64,000 nucleotides of DNA from Favolaschia claudopus (GCA_037176885.1 JAWWNJ010000111.1:186001-250000), one strand, 5' to 3'. Positions 33,422-44,747 are shown, counted from the first letter of the stretch. Notes: a model not told the origin generated them from the letters alone. Numbers and translations are program-made.

Positions 33422-33625
33422 TGTGACGGAAGCGAAGGGAGCTCGAGTTCCGGCACACAAAGATCAACCCAAGGGAACTGGTGTAAGTCCTAGATTGACC
33501 AAGGGAAAGGAATCTACGACAATCAGCTAACTACTTATACTAGAAAATGGAGGCTGTGTATTGAGTCTTGGCAACGACTCGGGCAAATCTCGCCGCGAGC
33601 TGATGCGAGCGGTGGATCCGTCACA
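33422..33625 (-). repeat. LTR (downstream, minus-strand sense) of the gag-only element
   Basis: This 204-bp repeat starts TGTGACGGAAGCGAAGG and ends GGATCCGTCACA. It is identical to 36221-36424. In sense orientation it contains a GTATAAGTAGTTAG TATA-like segment. Confidence 0.93.
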
Positions 33626-33793
33626 TCCGCCCTCCAGATCGTCGACCACGACGAGCTCAGTATCTAGTCAGAAAATAAATAAACTTGTTCAAAATCAATT
33701 CAATGTCCGAAATGGTCTTTGAAAAATCAAAATCAACCATTCTGGGTATCGTCGCCCGCCTCAACGACCATTGAGGAAGGAAATCGTGCGAAT

Positions 33794-36130
33794 TTAGAAG
33801 TGTTCAAGAACTTCCGTGCTCTCCAAAAGAGCATCGCGATCAGCCGTCATCGCGAAATCAACAGCATGGGACGCAAATCCAGGAGGTTTACCTTTGGAAA
33901 CCATTGTGTTCAATTCAGGACAGTTGCGGGAAAGGTGTCCATGCACCCCGCAATTAAAGCACAAGCCGGCTGCAAGGTATTCACTCCGCTTCTTGGCAGA
34001 CAAATGGCCGCCGTTGTCACGAGATTTCGACTTGGGAGGTTCGGGTTCAGCACTGGAAACCGAGATAACGCGCCCTCCGGTACGACGTTTCTCGTTCACA
34101 TCTGTTTCCGATTTGGGTTCATCGGGTCTGGTCCGAGGTTTCAAGTTACTCGGCCCAGTAGTTTCTATCAGGTCTTCGGGTTCGTCAACGTTGACGATAA
34201 TCTCGGCGCTTTCGGCGCCAGCGGTAACTTCAGCCCAAGTAGAAATCTCAGGATCAAGTTTGTCACGGAACATCTCTTTCCGGATGTTGGCGTTGAGGCT
34301 ACGCCAAAACATAACAACCTTCTCCTGATTGGCTTCGAGCCCAATCGTGTTGAAGATTCGTTCCCACTCGGCTTTATGAACCAAAACCGATTTATTCCGT
34401 TGAACGCAAAGGCCCAACAATGTGCGTTGCTTCTCGCGATAATTCACAGGGAAACAAAAGTTGAATAATCCCCAGAAGAAATCACTCAAAGACCACACTT
34501 TATCGTCGTTCTCAACCTTGCTGTTGTAGTACTCAAGAGCACGACTCGTCAAGTAATATGACAAGTAGAAGACACGTTCATCAACGGGCACTTTTCCAAC
34601 TTTGACGTAGTTGGATCCTTCTTTCACAAATCGGTGAAATGCGATGGCATCAGGTGAGCCATCGTATTCTCTGGGAGGAATGGGCTTCAAAATCATTCGA
34701 TCTTTTTTAGTACGAGAATTTCTACTCCTTCTCGAGGAACGTCGCTTGCGACGGTGCCGTGTTGGGTGAGACCTCCCCGGCCCTGATCCATCTGACGACT
34801 CAGAATCTGAGCCAGAAGAGTCGGATGGTTCGGATGGGGTTGGTGAACCGTCTACACGGTCGGCATTGCGGAGCGTGCGCTCGATGAAGCTGCCGGGAAC
34901 GATGCGCGCAGCAGGGGTTGGTTCGGGACGGAATCCCGGGCCGCGGGGCGGATCGACCGTGATCTGCCTGTCAATGCTGTGTTTGACAGCTGTCTGTGCC
35001 TTAGTTAGGTTAACTTTCGGCGTCATCTCTCGAGAAAGTTGCAACCTAATAATCTGCTCTTGCAGACTAGCAATCTTCTCGTCTATCTTCTGGCCAGAGG
35101 CCATAGTATCATCCTTTTGCTTTGGCAAGGATATCGGAGTTCGAGGCTTCGGTGATACCAAGTTGGTTGGCGTCCGATCAAAGAACCGAGGTGGCGGTGA
35201 ATGCCGTTCATCTTTGACAGTGCGGTGAATTTCGGCAAATTTATCAAGAGCGGCTTTCTGCGCTTCGAAATCGCGTTCAGAGAAATCCTCCGAGAATTCA
35301 GCTGCACCCCAATTGCGGGGGTCAGCTCCTTTGCCCTTCAAGTGCGATGGTCCAACACCGGAAGGTAAAGCCGGACTGACAACGTGTTCAGGCACGTTCC
35401 TATCATCAATATCAATCAAGCTGATGTTCGCATCAGCGGGTGGGGTCTGTCGCGGCAAAGTCAGCCCGCGCTCCGACGCAGCAGCCAAGGCCTCTTGAGC
35501 CAAAGCCTGGTGGCGACGAGCCACACTCACAAGCTCGTCCACGCTCATATTCTTAATCGCACGCGACACGGTGGATGTGGAATGGGAGCGGAAATCCGGG
35601 GGGCTTACAGTGTTTCTGGGATTTGGTGAATGTGATCCCACATGGTGCGTAGCAACGGTTTCAAAGGAATTTTTATTACTATCCCCCAAAACTCCCCAGT
35701 CTACAACTGAAGTCAAGTGCGGCGAGCTAGGCTCGGGAAGCATCGGCGTGAACGATGGAGCGCGCATCGGGGATGCCGACGGCGAGGTCTCGCTGCCAAA
35801 CGGCAGCGGTTTCACGATGCGCAAAGGCATCGGCGTCTCGACGCCCGAAGGCGACGGTGTCTCACCGCCCAAAGGCGATGGGGTCTCACCACCCGAAGGC
35901 GGCGGCAAGTCTACACTAGGGGAAGGTCGTCCACCCGAGACCGCCCGACTGTATGATAAATCGGGGGAAACGGGGCGTGCGTTTGTCCAGGAGGCACGGC
36001 TCTCCGGTCGGGGAGTTCCAGTGGGGGAACTCACATTGTCGGCAGCGCGAGCGGATCTCGAAGCAGGCATTGGAGGAACAATCTGAGTATGCGAGCGGAG
36101 AGGGTAGCGGGCGCGGCCAGAGTCAGTCAT
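33794..36130 (-). CDS. Gag protein of the gag-only retrotransposon
   Basis: This is an uninterrupted 778-codon frame from MTDSGRARYP. A Pro/Ser-rich N-terminus with short GETPSP repeats (about residues 75-110) and a basic RHRRKRRSSRRSRNSR stretch (about 450-470) precede the gag core (about 480-640; VKEGSNYVKVGKVPVDERVF). The CCHC knuckle CFNCGVHGHLSRNC is at about 727-740, and the protein ends STEVLEHF. The gag core and knuckle are clearly related to the host gypsy gag (both end in ESTEVLE/NTEVLE-type sequence after the knuckle), suggesting descent from a related autonomous lineage. A decayed paralog is at 44185-44460. Confidence 0.93.
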   Translation of the reverse strand: MTDSGRARYPLRSHTQIVPPMPASRSARAADNVSSPTGTPRPESRASWTNARPVSPDLSYSRAVSGGRPSPSVDLPPPSGGETPSPLGGETPSPSGVETPMPLRIVKPLPFGSETSPSASPMRAPSFTPMLPEPSSPHLTSVVDWGVLGDSNKNSFETVATHHVGSHSPNPRNTVSPPDFRSHSTSTVSRAIKNMSVDELVSVARRHQALAQEALAAASERGLTLPRQTPPADANISLIDIDDRNVPEHVVSPALPSGVGPSHLKGKGADPRNWGAAEFSEDFSERDFEAQKAALDKFAEIHRTVKDERHSPPPRFFDRTPTNLVSPKPRTPISLPKQKDDTMASGQKIDEKIASLQEQIIRLQLSREMTPKVNLTKAQTAVKHSIDRQITVDPPRGPGFRPEPTPAARIVPGSFIERTLRNADRVDGSPTPSEPSDSSGSDSESSDGSGPGRSHPTRHRRKRRSSRRSRNSRTKKDRMILKPIPPREYDGSPDAIAFHRFVKEGSNYVKVGKVPVDERVFYLSYYLTSRALEYYNSKVENDDKVWSLSDFFWGLFNFCFPVNYREKQRTLLGLCVQRNKSVLVHKAEWERIFNTIGLEANQEKVVMFWRSLNANIRKEMFRDKLDPEISTWAEVTAGAESAEIIVNVDEPEDLIETTGPSNLKPRTRPDEPKSETDVNEKRRTGGRVISVSSAEPEPPKSKSRDNGGHLSAKKRSEYLAAGLCFNCGVHGHLSRNCPELNTMVSKGKPPGFASHAVDFAMTADRDALLESTEVLEHF

Positions 36131-36220
36131 CTGGGTACGTCGAGCACAAATCTGAGGAGGGGTCGGGGGTAGGCGTAGTCAAGTGCGTCGACAGTCTAGG
36201 AGCTTGGAAAGTTCAAAAGA

Positions 36221-36424
36221 TGTGACGGAAGCGAAGGGAGCTCGAGTTCCGGCACACAAAGATCAACCCAAGGGAACTGGTGTAAGTCCTAGATTGACCA
36301 AGGGAAAGGAATCTACGACAATCAGCTAACTACTTATACTAGAAAATGGAGGCTGTGTATTGAGTCTTGGCAACGACTCGGGCAAATCTCGCCGCGAGCT
36401 GATGCGAGCGGTGGATCCGTCACA
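36221..36424 (-). repeat. LTR (upstream, minus-strand sense) of the gag-only element
   Basis: Second member of the identical 204-bp pair. It is preceded by minus-strand leader sequence of the gag frame and followed by GGGGG. Confidence 0.93.
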
Positions 36425-36628
36425 GGGGGGAACTTCGTTCCCACCAGAATTTTTCCAGCTTAGAAAGACACCCAGAAAGTAATTAAACACGTTAAATACA
36501 AGTTTCGGCTCTACATGCCGAGGATTGATGCGACGTTGATGCCTTGATCCAGCGTTGATTGCTTGTGATGCAAAAGACATCAACAGTGGGACTCGCTTAA
36601 ATAGGCGAGTCCCACTCCCATCCTTTTG

Positions 36629-36904
36629 GCATATACTCTGCGCCGGCAGGACAACCGCGAGCGTGCGAAGGCCGAGGGACGTGTGAAGAGACAACAGCGG
36701 GATGCTCCGGAGTACGAGCGAGTGACGGCCATGGCTCAGCGCTTGGCGTTGAAGAACCGTATGGTGGAGGAGGAAAAGGAGAGAGAGGAATTGGATGCTC
36801 GGATCGAGGCTGAGTTGGCTTCTGAAAAGGCCGCTGCTGAGAAAGCTGCCGCCGAGAAGCGCGCTGGACCGTCCGCGGGAGGTTCCGATGAGATGCAGAC
36901 TTAG
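36629..36904 (+). pseudogene. Displaced C-terminal end of the gypsy integrase ORF
   Basis: The frame reads AYTLRRQDNRERAKAEGR and onward through AEKAAAEKRAGPSAGG to a stop at 36904. It is highly charged and helical in composition, likely a coiled coil. It lies in the sense of the integrase ORF, immediately right of the inserted element and 36 bp before the 3' LTR. I infer it is the original C-terminus separated by the 33009-36630 insertion. Confidence 0.65.
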
Positions 36905-36939
36905 ATTGAGTTTGCCGACGCGTCAACCTGGAGGGCGTA

Positions 36940-37661
36940 TGTAACACCATTATTTTTCTTTTATCTTGTGACCGTGTTGTACTTAGACTTACATCCACTT
37001 CCCGCTCCGTTTACATTATCCTGCGCTCATAGATGATCTCATTCCGCCTTTGTTTTACTTATTACTTGCTATAAGTACTCAGATGTATTACAGTCGTCAC
37101 TGTCATAACCCATAGCCCTCGGGATACACCTCAGGGTATGGGTTATCACAGTGTATGGCTTTCAAAGGCAGTGTTAGGTCACGTTTTCCGTGAGATATTA
37201 CTATATATGGGGCGCGGGAACACTTACCTCATCCATGATCGTGCATGACCAGGTGCATGAACAGTGGTAAAATGGCCCATCAACTCGGATTTGGCGTAAA
37301 TATGGGTGATTTCGGTGCATCTTACAACTTTGCAGGTAAAATCAAGGTAAAATCATCCCAAACCATGCCGGTTGAAGGGCCCGATATAGAACTTTCATGG
37401 GTTATGACCTTCGCAGAAGGTATGGATTATGGGGTATGAGAGAGTTATGGGTTATGGCTTCCATTTCACTGCAAACCAACTTGGTGGGGCCAAAAAAGTA
37501 TGGGTTACAGCAGAGTATGGGTTATCAGAGGTATGGGTTAGGACAGTGACGACTGTAGCTACAATTCTTGGGTGAATCTAGAACTTAAACCAGTCACTCT
37601 GTTCGCCACAAACCAGCTCTCGTGTGCCGAAACTCTTGCCTTACGGTAAACTTTCGTCACA
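36940..37661 (+). repeat. 3' LTR of the gypsy element, split by a MITE
   Basis: 722 bp minus the 465-bp MITE and its extra TA equals 255 bp, exactly the 5' LTR length. It begins TGTAACACC and ends TTCGTCACA. The purine-rich CTGGAGGGCG just before it could serve as the polypurine tract. Confidence 0.93.
37091..37555. mobile_element. 465-bp TA-flanked MITE in the 3' LTR
   Basis: The ends are CAGTCGTCACTGTC and its complement, with TA at 37089-37090 and 37556-37557. The intact 5' LTR provides the empty site. The words TATGGGTTA/TAACCCATA recur about eight times inside, clustered toward both ends. Confidence 0.93.
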
Positions 37662-37815
37662 GTGAACCATAACGAAATAAACACAACTGCCGGCTGCGAG
37701 TTCAGAACTTCAGATGGCGAAATCAGGTCATTTCCACTGAAAAGCGCCGGATCACGCGGAGAGGCGCCGCACCGCAGAAATGTACCGAACAGCCGAATGG
37801 TAAGGTAGGCGTCAG

Positions 37816-38309
37816 CAAGGGGGTGCGGGCCGGAGAAGCCGGCACACCGGGCAGGGAGGGTGGGTCAGCCCAGAAGGCCGATAAAAAAAAAATAATGACC
37901 TTTGAGTTTTCGCTTTGGGATGACCTTAGACGGCTTTAAAATGAGTAGAATGCGCTGTTTATGATGTTTTCAACGAGTTCTGAGCATTCTTCAGTCAGGC
38001 AAAGCCGTTCTTGTCAAGTCGTCCCAATATGGAAGCATCAGCCATCAGCTTGGCCGTGTTTGGCAAAAGCACACTTAAGATATGTTCAATTTTTTGAGGC
38101 ACATTTTAGGGTTGGAACGGAGGGATCTCCATTATAATAATCTCTGGGGACCTGTCTCCAGGCATTCAGTTAAGAATTGACCGAGAATTGGGTGAATTTG
38201 ATGGCAACTTCCTTATTTGGAGGTCACGTGGTAGGGTGGTTCCCGGAGAAGGGTCTCTCATAAAAAATGCAGCATGAGGTCTTTTTTTTTCGGTTTCAGT
38301 ACCCCCTTG
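37816..38309. mobile_element. 494-bp hAT-like MITE
   Basis: The ends read CAAGGGGGTGC and GTACCCCCTTG. A perfect 8-bp duplication, GGCGTCAG, is at 37808-37815 and 38310-38317. It shares end structure and subterminal GGGAGGGTGG plus A/T runs with the element at 16961-17485. Confidence 0.9.
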
Positions 38310-38317
38310 GGCGTCAG

Positions 38318-41205
38318 TCACTTACAACGAGCGGTCACATGACCAAAGTGTGACAACAGCCATGATTAAGTTGTCATTAAGCTCTGGCCACAAAACATTA
38401 GGGTAAAAAGTGGGACCTAGAAGTGGTGTATTTGAGCAAATGCAAGACATCCCTGGTCTCAGAATTTGAAGATACTATCTTGTGATGGAGCAGTAGACCA
38501 TTCTTCGAACCCATTTTTTTTGACTGCAGAAATGAGTTTTTCAGCGATTGGAGCCATCTTGGTTTGGGACGATGGCGAAATTTGCCGCTTATGTAAGGTT
38601 CTCATGCACCATATATGGTGGGGGACGTGACTTCGTGACAAACTTTTACGGTGAACATTGTGGCGCTAATAACTCGTGTGACAGTCACCCAAATTTCTTG
38701 ATATTGCATAAATGGCTTCCTTTTGAAGAGTAGAAGAGGTTGTATGGAGCAGATTTACTCCCCATTGACTTTTGTGATTTTGACCACAAATTTGGCCATC
38801 CTAAAGGGGAAATTGATCCGAAATGGCTCTGCCGGGGGGCAATTTGATGGCCCATCAACATCCCAAAAAGGAAATCAAAGGGTTCTCTTCACCATTTCTC
38901 CGCCATATGTATTCAGAACACTTTCTCCGCCTCTGATAGACTCAAGAATGAATGCAGGAGCTTGAACGCGTTATTCAGCAGACATGAAGCCCTAAATTCG
39001 GCCGAAAACTGAGCCTAACAGCTGAAAATATACAAATTTCACAGTAGATTCTCCTAATGTCGGCCTGTTTGATTCCCTGGAGCTTTCCGCCTAGGATTCA
39101 TATACATGTACATGTTATATTGAGTTATCAAAGCCATTGGAACCGCAATTATAGCGAGGCCAACGCGCCGCTGCCAACGAAAGTGAGTTTCCCGATTGGG
39201 AACGATCACCGAGCGATCAGGTCACGCGACGGCATCTCGGCACCACCCTGATGCGTGACGCCGAGCGTAAATATTTTGGAATAAGTATAGTACAAAGACA
39301 GAGAAATGCTCAACCCAATGCTCAAGGTCAAAGAAGACCAGTTGCTAGAGAGCCACATCCTGAGAATCCTGACCTGCTATATTGCACAAGTGGCAGCCAG
39401 CACATACCTTCTGCTGACTTTGAGGGAAGGAAGAAAACATTGAACGGAACAGCATTTCGATCACCTTTCTTGAAGTTTCCTGTTGCAAAGATTGCAGAAG
39501 CCAAATAAAACCACAGTGTGTCAGATGCTCAGAATGGAGAGAGGCTTTGGGTTTAAAACTCAATATTCATGGATTCAATATACAGGATATTCATACTGAA
39601 TTTCAATTTCTTGAGCCCGTGGGGAATACGAATATGCGGATTCCCGGCGACGTGATCAATCACCCTTTTTAGCAGTTGCATGAGTACTTAGAATAGATCA
39701 GCGAGTGTACTTCCTCTGTACTATGTAGTATGTAAATTCAGTAAATTGCATGTACGGACTGAAGCTATGATCTGAACGACTGTCTTCAGATTTTATGTCC
39801 TCCACTAAAATTGATCAGGGTGGTAGAGCGTGACATTCTCGAGACGAAACCAGAAGATCCGGGGAAGGAAAGGGTTGGGGGAGATCTGAGCAAGGTTGGG
39901 CGTGTTTGAATTGGAAGGGAAACAGCAGAGAGTGAATGAGAAACTTGAGGCTGTATTTTTCAGGTGTCGTGTTGATTGAAGTAGTGATGGCGCTCCCGAG
40001 CAATCCAAATTAAAGACAGCAGAGACAGAGGTAAGGGTTTGTAGGCATATGTGTTGCCAGATCGAATGGAGGACGGGGAGGTTATTCGCAATGGAAGGGA
40101 TCTGCTGTCGAGAGAGACGAGAATGAAATCATTTTTGCTGCAAAATTCTGAAAGTTGTCGAGTTCGGATTTGGTTCGGATTTCCGGTGTAAAATTGTGTT
40201 GTAGAATCCCGGGGAGTGAAGCATAGCAACAGATTATCGAGGTTTGAGCTTGTAAGCTTTGTAGTTTGGAGTGCACCAGAGTGCACCGCGGCGCGGGAGA
40301 GTGGGATCAGGGTTAACCGTCCGATCAGCTGGGTGCACTTAACGCACATAACACACAGCCACTCGGAGCACATAATCCGAGGCAGTAGATTTTGCATTTC
40401 TGCACAACTTTAAACCGTAGAAATATTTGTGAAGTCAGTTTTAATAGCATAGATCATCTTTGTCTGAAAGAAACACGGAATTCTCTTATATTGCGGAAGT
40501 GTAGCAAGACTTGAAGTTGCCCGCCAAAAGTTATGTGCACTGATGTGACTGTCACGTCACATTATGTGCATAGTCGCCGCCTTTGTCCTTCGTGCGCATC
40601 GCACTCATCATATTAGGGCACGATCTTTTACTGGTGGTCAGCTACTTGTGCTCAACACGTTTTGCCACGCCAAAACACGGAAAAAACGCGTTTTATCCCT
40701 CAGCAATACCCCGCAAGTCTCAAACCATTTATGCCACCACCTACTGTCAATCCCCCAAGCAGGGCCGGCTCAAATGCTCAAAATATGGGCTATCTCCCCT
40801 AAAATGGTCCTCCTTGGGGCCATCTGTCTTCTAAGGCCTTGTTGGAGAAGGTACAGGGAACAGGTACGGCATGAATCGTTGGATCAATATTAATTTCTCA
40901 GTTACAGACGATGCCAAAGCAGCAAAGATGCGGGTAGGATATTCAAGTGTCCGGTTGTTTGCACCGTTCTTTGCAAAACATGCAAGCAGCTAAGATGTCA
41001 GGGGGATGATGGAAATGTCCGAAAAACATGCACTTACAACAAAGACTACACAAAAAAAGGGTCCAAAAGAGTGCCTGGGAGATGTAAATTGTGTATAGTG
41101 AATATGATGTTCGTGTTCTTGGTTCAATTCCGAATCTACATGATTTCCTTGAAATTCTCCCTTTCTTTCCCTTTTTGCATTCTTTTTTTCCTTTTTCCCC
41201 TTTCA
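38318..41205. other. No confident gene; possible Cys-rich remnant near 39360-39600
   Basis: Most frames are not protein-like. Around 39360-39600 (+) the pieces NPDLLYCTSGSQHIPSADF and, one frame later, SCCKDCRSQIKPQCVRCSEW suggest a frameshifted cysteine-rich gene fragment. I cannot assign it to a family. The remainder shows no repeat structure that I could recognise. Confidence 0.35.
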
Positions 41206-41207
41206 TA

Positions 41208-41790
41208 CAGTGCCAAGCATCACTTCTCCAACACTGCTTTTTCGGCCGAACATAAATTTTTGTGATTTATTTCTGATTTTCTAAGGAAGGAAACCGACCA
41301 AAAGAATGCGTTTGGCGTCGAGAACTCACTTTTTCCCACGGTGTTTCACTTTTTTTCGCGTCTGGAAAAAATAAAAGCATGCTTTTGGCTCTAATTTTGG
41401 ATGGATTGAGGCCAGATGTGTCTAGATGTGTTCAGTAGTGATGCAGAAACCCAGAAAAAGTGGTAGCCGAGTGTAGTCGAGACCTACCTGGGTGATCCGC
41501 CGAACGTTGGGGCGGCAAAGTCCGGGATGCACGTGACCTTAACCCTAACCGACATGGGAATTTGATGATGGCATCAGCTATCATTAGGGTTTGTTTCACT
41601 TTTTCGGAGGTGAAAATACAAGAACTTGTTCAATTGCCTTGCAAAGCACAAGATGAGTTGCTACACATCCATAGAGACGTTTTACACTGTTTTTAAGTTG
41701 AATGGTGATGACGGCATAATGTAGTTTCGAGTTCAACTTTTGATGCCGTTCCCTGCCAAAAAAGGAACCGTGATGTGATGCTTGGCACTG
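41208..41790. mobile_element. 583-bp TA-flanked MITE
   Basis: The ends are CAGTGCCAAGCATCAC and its exact complement, with TA at 41206-41207 and 41791-41792. It is non-coding. Confidence 0.88.
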
Positions 41791-42260
41791 TAGGAGTTAC
41801 TCCGGCACCCAGTACTTACTTACAATGTGCGGAAAACCGAAATTGACGCGTCATAGCGACGTGGGAGAGGATTACAGTAAGTAAGTCGCCGGAGGTTGCC
41901 GGCAGATAATCACCTTTCGATTATCTCGTCTGTTATCTTGAAAAACGACTGGCTGGCCCATGTCCAAATGAGGACTACACCCCGTTTGGACTTCGGACAC
42001 GGAAATCACCGCAACAACATGGGACAGGACAGCGATCAAAAGCCCGGGAGGCTTGGTTTGCGCAATACAAAGCTGTTTCATTCAAAATTCAAACGCGGGG
42101 AGCCTTGTAATACAATTTGAAATCTTCTCTCTTTTTCTCCCTTTTCTCTCTTTTTTCTCTCCCTTTTTTTTTTTTCAATTTTTCTCCTTTCTCTCAACCG
42201 ACATGGGACATGGGCCATTCTTTTGCCATATTGAGTAAACATCAGGGAATTCAAGACTAC

Positions 42261-42808
42261 AGTCGCAAACCCCGAAGCGAAACGTTTAGCTTTTGCGCTT
42301 GATTGTGGGTGGACTAGGAAGCGGAAATGGGTGGCGTTTGTTGTAGACTTATAGTTTACTCTCCTGGCTACCACTTACAATCAAGTGAATCGACTATGTT
42401 TTCATTGAGAACGAGGGCAATGTATGGGGCGAGTCAAATATCGCCAAATAACGTGATAGCGAAACACTTCGAAACACAACAAATTGAGCCATTCTTGCGC
42501 AAATCGACCAGTTTGTTCATGAAATCTGCCTCAAAATGACTTTCTATATTACTACTGTATGTCACCGGCCACAATTCCAGAGCAAAAAATAATATTTTGC
42601 AGTGGTGCATCTGCCGGCGTAAACAAAGCCGAAACAAACAAGGCCATTGCCGGCGGCGAGAGGACTTTTGACCCAATTTCTTTTGTGGTTGGGTGCTCCG
42701 ATAGTGGGGTGCCTGCATGCAAAGATTTGGCCCCGGGGGAAAGCGTTAACCCTGTATTCGGCGAGTGTTTCGCTTCCTAGTGCCGTTTCGCTTCGGGGTT
42801 TGCGACTG
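42261..42808. mobile_element. 548-bp TA-flanked MITE
   Basis: The ends begin CAGTCGCAAACCCCGAAGCG and are perfectly inverted over about 26 bp, with TA at 42259-42260 and 42809-42810. It is non-coding. Confidence 0.88.
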
Positions 42809-42923
42809 TATGTCTATTCGGGTTTGCGTCCCAAAACGACATAGGACACAGCCAATGGAATTCAAGATTCGTAATCTTCCGTAACACGGCGCCTCGGCCT
42901 TGGGCGCCTTAATATGTGTTTCT

Positions 42924-43299
42924 CAGCCGTTTCGGACCAACTCAGACTTTGATTGAGTGGTGCTCGTTCATTTGTGCTTACGTTTGTTGACGATTCTGTC
43001 ATTAGCAAAGCCGGGGGCACCACTTTGTGGGGCGTTGCCGTATCACATCAAGTGCAGCTGGTCTCTTGTTTTGGCCCTTGCTCGCAAGTCACGGCCCTGT
43101 CGAACTCTGGGCAAGTAGCAGTTGAGTCTTGATCCTCAGTTCTGTTAACCCCCTGTTTTTTTTCCTGGTGTTCTCTAGGTGGCGGAAGTAAACTCAGATT
43201 CGGCCGAAGTGGAGCTGGCGACGGGAAGCAAAACAAAGGTAAGCACAAACGAATGAGCACCACTCGATCAAAACCCGTATATTGTTTCCAAAACGGCTG
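42924..43299. mobile_element. TA-type MITE, family B copy 2
   Basis: It is closely similar to 10677-11064 through the interior and right end (CAAAACGGCTG then TA). The left terminal ~35 bp is diverged and the left TA border is not evident. It carries AACACC-proximal GTTAACCCCCTG and GCTCGCAAGTCA segments identical in both copies. Confidence 0.85.
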
Positions 43300-43301
43300 T
43301 A

Positions 43302-44180
43302 GAGCACGAAAGCAGGGATATTTCCACTCCGCAGACCGCAGTGATGTGAAATGACCAAAAGAGCAAACCCGACCAGCTAGCTCAGGAGAACACCACAAAA
43401 TTAAACTCACCAGAAGGAGATGTTTACGGTTGCCAACAAGTCCACGCTTTGTTTTCGGCCGAAGAGTTTTCGACGCGACTTTCTGGCGCACCTTCCAATG
43501 CTCTCTACCTCCAAGAGACTTCTCCGGGACCACTTTTCTGACGCCCAAGACGTCGAGGACGCCGCGCAAAGCATGCTACGAACCCCAGAATGCCCAGGAA
43601 AGGTGTCGGTAAGCCGGGTTTGCCAACAAGTCCACGCTTTGGGCTTCTACAAATTGAAACGGCTCTTGAGGGAGTTATTTACATGGGTATATTATATGTT
43701 CTGTCCAGGACCGTCCGTGCCATAGCCTAGAAGGTCATATATGTTTTGTATGACCAGCAATTTCGGAAACCACAACATAGTGTCATAAAAGAACAATATC
43801 AGCGGGGCTACATATCTAGTGTACCTTTGACTCGGTGACTCAGTATGGACAGCAGAACGTCGCAATATCAATAGACCTTGTTGCATGCATTGACCACAAA
43901 TGAGCTGAAATACTTAGCGGTGGTGGCGGAAAAGTAAGATCACATGCACCAAACTGAATGGGGGTAAAGCCATAGGCGGAAGAGGCACGGTGGGTTCTTC
44001 TGTCTTGCTCGAATGAGGTTGGAGTGAGGTGTACATCTATAAGGTACAAGACACTTAGCGCACTGCACGCACTGGAGGATATCATTTACACGCGCCTTTC
44101 ATCCGAGTCCCGACTCGCGGTGTACGCTCGCCCACCCACCATACACGCCTCCACAAGTTGCCAGCCGCCAGGATTCACAG
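43302..44180. other. No confident gene; 22-bp direct repeat
   Basis: TTGCCAACAAGTCCACGCTT (extended by two bases) occurs near 43431 and again near 43620. Frames across this stretch are not convincingly coding. Confidence 0.45.
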
Positions 44181-44184
44181 CATG

Positions 44185-44747
44185 ACAGAAAATTAGTGCT
44201 GAACCCGAACCTTCAACGACTGGGTCGAAATCTCGCGACAGCGGCAAGCATCTTTCGGTTAAGAAACGAAATGAATACCTTGCCGCTGGTTTATGCTTTA
44301 ACTGTGGTGTACAGGGTCACCTTTCTCGTAACTGTCCTGAACTCAACACGATGGTTTCGAAAGGAGGGCCTCCTGGTTTTGCATCCCACGCGGTTGATTT
44401 CGCGCTGAACGATGATCATGATGCTCTGTTGGAGAGCACGGAAGTTGTTGAACACTTCTAAATTCGCACAATTTCCTCCCTCGACATCGAAATGGTCGTC
44501 GAGGAGGGCGAGGATACCCAAATGGTTTGATTTTGATTTTTCGAAGACCATTTCGAACGTTGAATTGATTTTGAACAAGATTTATTGATTTTTGTATGAA
44601 GATTGAGCTCGTCGTGGTCGACGATCTGGAGGGCGGATGTGACGGATCGGCGTTCGCATCCGCTCACGGCGAGATCTGCCCGTTTCGTCCCCATGACTCC
44701 ATGTACACAGCCTTGATTTTCCTGTATAAGTAGTTTAGTTCTTGTCA
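44185..44747 (+). pseudogene. 3' remnant of a gag-only family element with partial LTR
   Basis: The plus strand carries the gag tail with knuckle CFNCGVQGHLSRNC, then PELNTMVSKGGPPGFAS and ESTEVVEHF, colinear with the end of the 33794-36130 gag. From 44638 a sequence starting TGTGACGGATC matches the first ~110 bp of that family's LTR (ending GTATAAGTAGTTTAG). It is cut off at about 44745, where the CACTA-like end begins. The upstream gag is missing. Confidence 0.85.

Larger units (their letters stand above)
33422..36424 (-). mobile_element. Gag-only, non-autonomous LTR retrotransposon with identical LTRs
   Basis: Two 204-bp TGTGACGG...GTCACA repeats show no difference by eye. GGGGG flanks at 33417-33421 and 36425-36429 form the target duplication. 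Between them lies a single intact gag frame on the minus strand, with no protease, RT or integrase. It must rely on enzymes from another element. Identity of the LTRs indicates very recent insertion. Confidence 0.93.
33009..36630. mobile_element. Element with perfect 25-bp inverted ends inside the gypsy integrase ORF
   Basis: GCCAAAAGGATGGGAGTGGG plus five more bases is matched exactly by its complement at 36606-36630. TGATAGTGGGACTCGG words recur inside the left end, and the right end forms a GTGGGACTCGC hairpin. No coding region of its own was seen. Most of its length is the gag-only retrotransposon. A target duplication could not be assigned. Confidence 0.72.
24062..37661 (+). mobile_element. 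Complete Ty3/gypsy LTR retrotransposon with nested insertions
   Basis: Two TG...CA long terminal repeats of 255 bp (after subtracting a MITE from the 3' copy) bound gag, protease-RT and integrase frames in the plus direction. The 5-bp duplication GTGAA lies at 24057-24061 and 37662-37666. The element contains a 25-bp-TIR element (33009-36630), inside which lies a gag-only retrotransposon. It is probably non-functional, because RNase H is missing and the integrase frame is broken by the insertion. Confidence 0.94.

Noticed and set aside
41540..41570. Telomere-like CCCTAA words
   Set aside because: Only about two units in unrelated context; no array.
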